Shown here piece after piece: positions 59,301 to 64,000 of a DNA stretch of 64,000 bases. This DNA is from Buxus sempervirens (taxonomy: Eukaryota > Streptophyta > Magnoliopsida > Buxales > Buxaceae). Position 1 is the first letter of the stretch, and each line of letters opens with the position of its first letter. Made by a program: the position numbers and the translations under genes. Below the pieces are notes generated by a model, which had not been told where the DNA came from, did no database searches, and saw only the letters and a list, made by a program, of their open reading frames with translations. The stretch is taken from the NCBI GenBank assembly GCA_947561395.2, contig OX387193.1, positions 35,972,255-36,036,254 on the forward strand, in the 5' to 3' direction.

Positions 59301-59544
59301 GGAATCGTAATAGATGATTTTGTAGGTTATTAAGAGTTAGTTAAATTTGTAGTTGCCTTTCATTTGATTAGTTAATGTAATCGGATGACTCAGCTTCTAA
59401 TAAATGATTTAAGCTTCCTAGTACTCTGATAAATCTTAGTTCTTTATTTCCGTATATTTGAACTGATTGTAATGTACCACAAGTTAATGCCTTGATCCGA
59501 GTCAAAATGAGAAAAAAAAAATGACCCGGATTCGGGGCGTTACA
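56302..59544 (+). mobile_element. Solo LTR, Ty3/gypsy-like, full length 3.2 kb
   Basis: Starts TGTAAAACCCCGAATTTTC and ends CCGGATTCGGGGCGTTACA. The duplication GAGTC is perfect (56297-56301 and 59545-59549). It contains the GCGGAGCTCGCCTGCGCTCGG cassette near 57242, a CTTGGTGG minisatellite, the stem-loop CTACTGAGATAGTTGTATCTCA near 59149 and TCTTGGAGAGGACGCC near 59202. ORFs inside it are repeat-derived. Confidence 0.95.
58010..58415. repeat. CTTGGTGGCGGAGA minisatellite inside the LTR
   Basis: About 18 units of ~20-23 bp alternate between a CCCGCTTGGTGGCGGAGA and a CCTGCTTGGTGGCAGAGA form, with GAT or ACCCAA spacers. Three frames on each strand remain open through it. These ORFs are artefacts. 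Confidence 0.92.
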
Positions 59545-59649
59545 GAGTCCATGGCTATGGTATGTGCCCGACCCCTACTAGCATATGGGGATCCACTTCA
59601 TGCCTTTCTTGTGGGCCCGACCCCTACTAGCATATGGGGATCCACATCA

Positions 59650-60524
59650 TTCGGTTTTTGACCAGAATGATGGATTTGGTAAATGGTGTATATCTGCATA
59701 AATAATCTCGGTTTGACTTGAAAGTCTGGCTTCTCTGTTTGGTGAATGTTATTGAGTGAGGTTTTGGTTCTTTTCAGACTTTACCATCCGTTTTTTCCAA
59801 TTTCAGTTCTTGGTTTATCAAAGTCAGTTTAAATTTCTTGGCTCTTTGCAGCTTATTTGATCTTTTGTTGGGGCAGATTGTTGATCTTCTTTGACTTGTA
59901 AGAGGTGTTTATTTATGAAATTCTCCTATCTTCTTTTATCATTCATATTATGATTTGATAGATTCCTTTTTCCAGTTTTACCCTTTCTGATTACTTTGGA
60001 TCTTTCTTTTCAATTATTATCTGTTTTGCCTAACAAAGCCAAGTACTGTACTTAAGAGTGGGTTTGGATCTGTCCTGCAAATAAGACCTACTTTCCTGCC
60101 AAAATTTGGCACTAAAATGTATCTCAGCCAGCTTTAGACACAACATAGAGTCGTATACAAAAGCGAGATGATGCTTTAGATTTTAGAATAAATAGTGAGA
60201 TATTCAGAGAGAGCAGAAGATGGGGATTTTGCCAGAGAGAAGCAAAGGCTCGAGTCCTCAGGGTGCTCTCCCCAAAAGTCCAACACCAAAGCAGGAAGGT
60301 GCAGTCTAGTGAATATTTTAAATATTGGAGTAACGTACATTTTCTCTTGTTCTTTTGAACTAGTTTTGGTTTTCTTTTATCAGAGAATAGTTGGCAGATA
60401 TGATGGTATTCTGCCCTTTTTTCTTGAATTTTTTTTGAACGGGTTGGGGTGTGGTGGCGTGGGGAGTGGGTGGTGGGGGTGGGGGGTAAATTAATTTTTT
60501 TTAAATTAATATACTTTTAGCGGC
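59650..60524 (+). other. CACTA 3' internal region without recognised gene
   Basis: T-rich, leader- or UTR-like sequence. A 99-aa frame at 60195-60494 ends in a Gly/Trp low-complexity tract (GTGGGGAGTGGGTGG) and has no motif. Confidence 0.4.
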
Positions 60525-61343
60525 ACTTGGTGGCTGCAGCTAAAGCCTTCAAGTGCTGATAAACTTTATTACGACACTTTAAAAAAAATGCCGTAATAAC
60601 TCACATTTTTACTGCATTTTTAAATGCTGTAAAAAGTCACTTTATAGCGGCATATTCCAAAGTGTCGTTATAAGTTGTCGCTATAACATAATGCAACACC
60701 ACTTGAAACGACACTTTATCAAAATGCAGTAATAAAAAGACTTTTGAAGTGCTAGAAGTGCCGTAATAAAAAGACTTTTTTTGTAGTGCTAGTTTCTCGA
60801 CATGACACCATTAGAACTTTGGTGGCACTTGCAGCATAGAAGAAATGGAGCATACATCAGCTTGACGTCAAGTCAGAATTTCTAAATGGAGTTCTAGAAG
60901 AAGAAATTTATGTGGAGTAGCCGCAAGGATTCATAGAAAAGGAAGAAGAAGATAAGGTTCTACGACTACATAAAGCCTTATATGGATTAAAACAAGTGCC
61001 ACGGGCCTAGTATAGCAAGAATGATGAATACTTCATCAACCAGGGATTCAGGAGGAGCAAGAGTGAACCAACACTCTAGGTCAAGTTCCAAGAGCAAGGT
61101 GGGATCCTTATCATCTCTCTTTATGTGGATGATCTAATCCTTACAGGAAATTACTTGCAGCAAATTCAAGAGTTCAAAAAAGATATGATGAATACATTTG
61201 AAATGAGCGACCTGGGATTGATGCAATATTTTCTTGGTACAGAGATAAGCCAAGAACATGAAGGGATCTTCTTATCACAAAAGAGATATATAGAAGATCT
61301 ACTAAGAAAGGTCAAAATGAGAGGGTGCAAGTCTGTTGCAATC

Positions 61344-61469
61344 TGTAACGTCCCAGACTCATACCCAACAAGATATTGTCCGCTCTAGGCCCAATGGGCC
61401 ATCACGGATTTGTTCTCAAGGGATAACACAAGAAAACTTCCCAGTGGTCACCCATCCTGGCACTGCTCT
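61344..61469 (-). mobile_element. Second 5S-derived (Cassandra-like) LTR, truncated in this window
   Basis: Starts TGTAACGTCCCAGACTC and is co-linear with 45454-45580, including AGATATTGTCCGCTCT and the inverted C-box GGTCACCCATCCTGG. It is cut at 61469 by the insertion of the next LTR. The remainder is presumably beyond 64000. Confidence 0.8.
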
Positions 61470-64000
61470 TGTAAAACCCTGGATTTTCCTAAAAATAAAA
61501 TAAATAATTAAGAGATAAATTATGGAGGAAAATACTAAGAAATATAATAGTAAGAGAATTAAAGAAAGATTTAAAGGTTAAAAATAGGAATTTAAAGAGA
61601 AAAGGTAATTTGGTCATTTCAAATTTGTTAAATTCATAAAAGAAAATAAGATAATTAGTTATTAAGTTAACAAATTCAAATAGACAAAATCTTAGTTTAG
61701 TTGGATGTAAAATAATGAAATTAAGGCTTAAAGGGTGGAAAAAGGGCCTAATGGTAATTATATTATTTAGGGTCCAAAATTTAGGTATTTTGAGTGAATA
61801 ATAAAAGTCTAATTATAATTTAAAATTAGGAATAAGATTAAGCACGAAAATTAATTAGGAGATCCCTTAAAAGAGAGTTAAAGGAGTTAAATTAAGGGGA
61901 AGAGTAGAAGAGGGAATACACTTAGTATATTAGAGTGAGCTAAACCTAATTAGAGTTGGTTTATTTGTGAGACTATAAAAGAGAGGTTTAAAAAGTGTTT
62001 TAGGTTTTGAAAACAAGTTAGAAGGAGAGGAAAATTCGTGCATAAGTGATAGGAGCCAAAATAAAAGGAGAGAAGAGAGAAAAAAAAGGAGGAAATTAGA
62101 AAGAAGAGGAGTTGCAGAGATGGCCGACCAGCCAACTTCGAATGGCAAGATAAGAATATCCAACCGTTGGAATGGGTTGAAATTTTAGGATTTTGTTCTA
62201 CTCATGAAAGGCTTCAAACTGAACGGTGGAGATCTAAATTGGTGAAGTCTAGAGGGGTGCGGTTGATCTCCAAAAATGGGCACAGAAGAAGTTTCTGAAA
62301 AATCTGGGTTCATCAAAAGGCAAATAGCAAACCCTTGAAACTGGAGGAACTGCATATTTTCTTGTGTTTTTTTATGTTTGATTGTATTGTTTTTGAAGTT
62401 GGATTTCATGGGAAAAGCTTATTTGTTTATAAAGAATCGTTTTGGTGTTTTAACTTTCTTTAAAAACCAAGAAAGAGTTGATCTTGGTAAGTTTAAACTT
62501 AAAAAGAAACTCAAAATAAGTAGAAAGATGATGGGTTTAGTTTAAGGTTGTCTCAGAGCTAGTTTGGGATGGAAATTAGATGTTTAGAGTCAAATCAAGT
62601 AAATATTTGGGTTAGAAAGATTGAGAATTCCGCAACTAAGAAAATTGGTGTTAATATTCGGAGCGCTCGAGACACCGCTTGAGTGTTACTTCAGGCGATA
62701 GGCTTTTGAAAAATCACAGAGCCTGAAACCTTAATCGCTAGAGCAATCGCTCTAGCGTCCATTCGAGCGATCATCTGTCAAAAATTTCAAAACTTGGGAT
62801 TTGTGCCCAAATTCAATTTTTAATGATTTTTCTTAGAATTTTAATGTTGTAACACCTATAACTAGGGTAATTTAAGATGTAGGAAGTGACGGAATTAAAT
62901 TAAGATTAAAGGGTAACTATTTGGGACATTGAATGCATTTAGAATCAAAGTTGACTAGTTAAGGTAAACCATATGCACTCAGACCACTTTCATTAGGAAT
63001 CTAGGTATGAAACCTGGTCTAACAAGTCATAATAGACCTAAATTAACTTCTGGAAAGAATCAATTGCATAACCAAAAGGTTTTAGAGATTTAGGGTATTA
63101 GTTGGTAAATAAGGATTTAAAGTAAGGATTTTAGGACGAACCAAAGTGTAGGATTTGGAGTAAACTTTGTAAGAAATAAAGAATAACCTGAATACTGAAT
63201 TAGAAAGATAAACTAAGCATGCCCACACTAACACGACTCAAATCTGAACCTTTTATTTAGAATTTGTGTATACTCTCGTACTTTTCTTATTAAATGACCT
63301 GGAACTCTGTTTAAGAGCTGTTTAATGATTATTTTGAATATCTTGGTTGGACACCATGGTTTTGGAAATTATTGTTGGATATATCATTTGGGACACGTTT
63401 ATGATTACTGGTACGAGGTTTATCACTGAATATTGTATCTTTCAGTTATTAGAGGTTTTGATTGTGAGCTGTGTCTAGTGGGCAATGCTTAGTATGGATC
63501 AATAGCTTAGCTAGGAAGTGAAATGGAATTGGCTAGTAAGCTATTCTTGTTCGGAACTCCCCAGTATGCTGTCCGTTGTACTTGCAGGTGCAGGCGACGT
63601 AGGCAACAATCCTCGACCGCTGTTGGTGCGGCCTGGTCTTAGCTGAGGTTGTCGATTGGCAACGGTTTTTATTTATTATTCGGGTTACCATCCGCATGCT
63701 TCAATGAGACATCGACTTTCACGAGCTTTATATTGGTTATGTTGGTAGGTTACTTGTGACTCCCACGTTGGAGCTATGATTTGGTCATGCTTGAGGATCA
63801 TTTGTGACTTGCACATGCACTGGTATTATACGTGTTGCCGTGGGTCCATTAATCTTTGATCGGATTGGTATGGCCTTCGCGGAAGCGGTACCCTTGATGG
63901 GATTTTATTTTAGACTGAGTATTGTACTCGCCAACCCATTCATGGGTGATCCGCGTTGATGGTTGTCGGACGAGATGGTAGTGACTGCCAGTGCGGGCTT
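61470..64000 (+). mobile_element. Ty3/gypsy-like LTR, incomplete at the window edge
   Basis: Starts TGTAAAACCCTGGATTTTCC directly after GCTCT. It shares with the other family members the GAGCGCTCGAG-type cassette (62655-62770), the following AAAATTTCAAAAC tract and the NNGTACTCGCC/GGCCTTCGC repeats near 63880. The 3' end and target duplication lie outside the window, so solo or full-length status is unknown. Confidence 0.8.

Larger units (their letters stand above)
56190..59612 (+). pseudogene. PF03004-like plant transposase (Ptta/En/Spm) exon, split by a solo LTR
   Basis: After an acceptor the frame reads KKMEELISQAQERSQDKDG, then VYAKVMGCERPGRV up to 56301. It resumes after the LTR and its GAGTC duplication as HGYGMCPTPTSIWGST (59550-59600). 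The order MEEL...D.VY..VMG.ERPGRVRGYG matches the C-terminal signature of the plant En/Spm-associated transposase family PF03004. A 49-bp tandem duplication (59566 and 59615) repeats the PTPTSIWGS codons. The rest of the protein is missing. Confidence 0.6.
47440..60788 (+). mobile_element. CACTA (En/Spm) DNA transposon, 13.3 kb including nested LTRs
   Basis: The left terminus is CACTACAAAAAAAAAA and the right terminus is TTTTTTTGTAGTG, perfect inverted ends. They are flanked by the 3-bp duplication CTA (47437-47439 and 60789-60791). Removing it restores the copia reverse-transcriptase frame exactly. Subterminal repeats of the type AAATGCCG-TATAA occupy 47490-47810 and 60525-60770, as expected for CACTA transposase binding. 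Without the nested LTRs the element is about 3.4 kb. It retains a piece of a PF03004-like transposase gene. It is clearly later than the copia and earlier than the LTRs inside it. Confidence 0.95.
45360..61343 (+). pseudogene. Ty1/copia polyprotein, decayed and split by a CACTA element
   Basis: A trace of gag start (FNVPIFGGRKY) lies near 45400, and most of gag is deleted. From 45789 the frame reads protease/pre-integrase (GKGTIAV, LLSVGQM, WHQRFGHFNFHGL, CEGCLLRKQ). Integrase follows with D in VHTDICGPM, D in SDKGKEYT and E in QNGVSERKN, then the start of reverse transcriptase (WVYRTKLNLDG, ARLVAKGYTQQPGIDC, ETFTL at 47439). The frame resumes at 60792 directly after the CACTA duplication (VSRHDTIRTLVALAA) and reaches QLDVKSEFLNG and the catalytic YVDDLILTGN near 61121. 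Defects are TAA at 46553-46555 (a likely Gln codon), TAA at 46931-46933, a frameshift near 47140, and TAGs after LALAA, IYVE, VPRA and EPTL. The 3' end is cut by a second 5S-type LTR at 61344. Confidence 0.92.

Overview
This is nuclear DNA from a flowering plant. It is AT-rich, its genes have GT-AG introns, and it is almost entirely transposable elements packed around one ordinary host gene. That gene is an SKU5-similar (SKS) member of the multicopper-oxidase family on the minus strand at 42419-44267, with three exons and all splice phases consistent. No rRNA gene, tRNA gene, CRISPR array or prokaryotic operon was seen.

Left flank (1-15979): a decayed patchwork. It holds a GGTACC-containing minisatellite split by a solo LTR, a 154-bp tandem array, a broken En/Spm (CACTA) TNP2-like transposase fragment, a fold-back LTR, an LTR 3' fragment and two more solo LTRs, followed by about 2.4 kb of AT-rich DNA without a gene.

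Centre (15989-42175): one very large Mutator-like element (MULE) of about 26.2 kb. Its ends are long terminal inverted repeats and it is bracketed by a perfect 9-bp target duplication (CAAAAGAAA). Inside are a decayed mudrA-type transposase (+), an eight-exon gene joining an HMG-box-like domain to a plant mobile-domain-like region (+), a transcription unit for a putative plant transposon protein (+) split by a solo LTR with a perfect 5-bp duplication, an unrecognised ORF (-), a tandem GRF zinc-finger gene (+), a captured receptor-kinase fragment (-), a nine-exon Ulp1/SENP-like cysteine protease gene with its catalytic residues present (-), an acidic ORF (-) and a captured lysine-rich gene 3' end (+). 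Arrays of a ~21-bp repeat occur at three internal sites, two in one orientation and one inverted. Most in-frame stops are TAG or TAA where glutamine would be expected, as in methylated, decaying transposons.

Right side (42176-64000): the SKS gene lies just beyond the MULE, its stop codon 243 bp from the MULE end. After it comes a decayed Ty1/copia retrotransposon. Its pol frame is cut by a 13.3-kb CACTA transposon (47440-60788, CTA target duplication) and resumes exactly after it. The CACTA element contains a long Tat-like solo LTR, which itself contains a solo LTR, and a further solo LTR inside a PF03004-like transposase exon. The copia also carries two copies of a small LTR containing a 5S rRNA-derived sequence (Cassandra-like). 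The second of these is cut by an LTR that runs off the window.

Overall, nine copies of one LTR group with TGTAA-C-CCC type ends are present as solo, partial or rearranged LTRs, with no internal domain visible for any of them. All boundaries were read by eye from the sequence. Domain names rest on motif recognition, not on a search.
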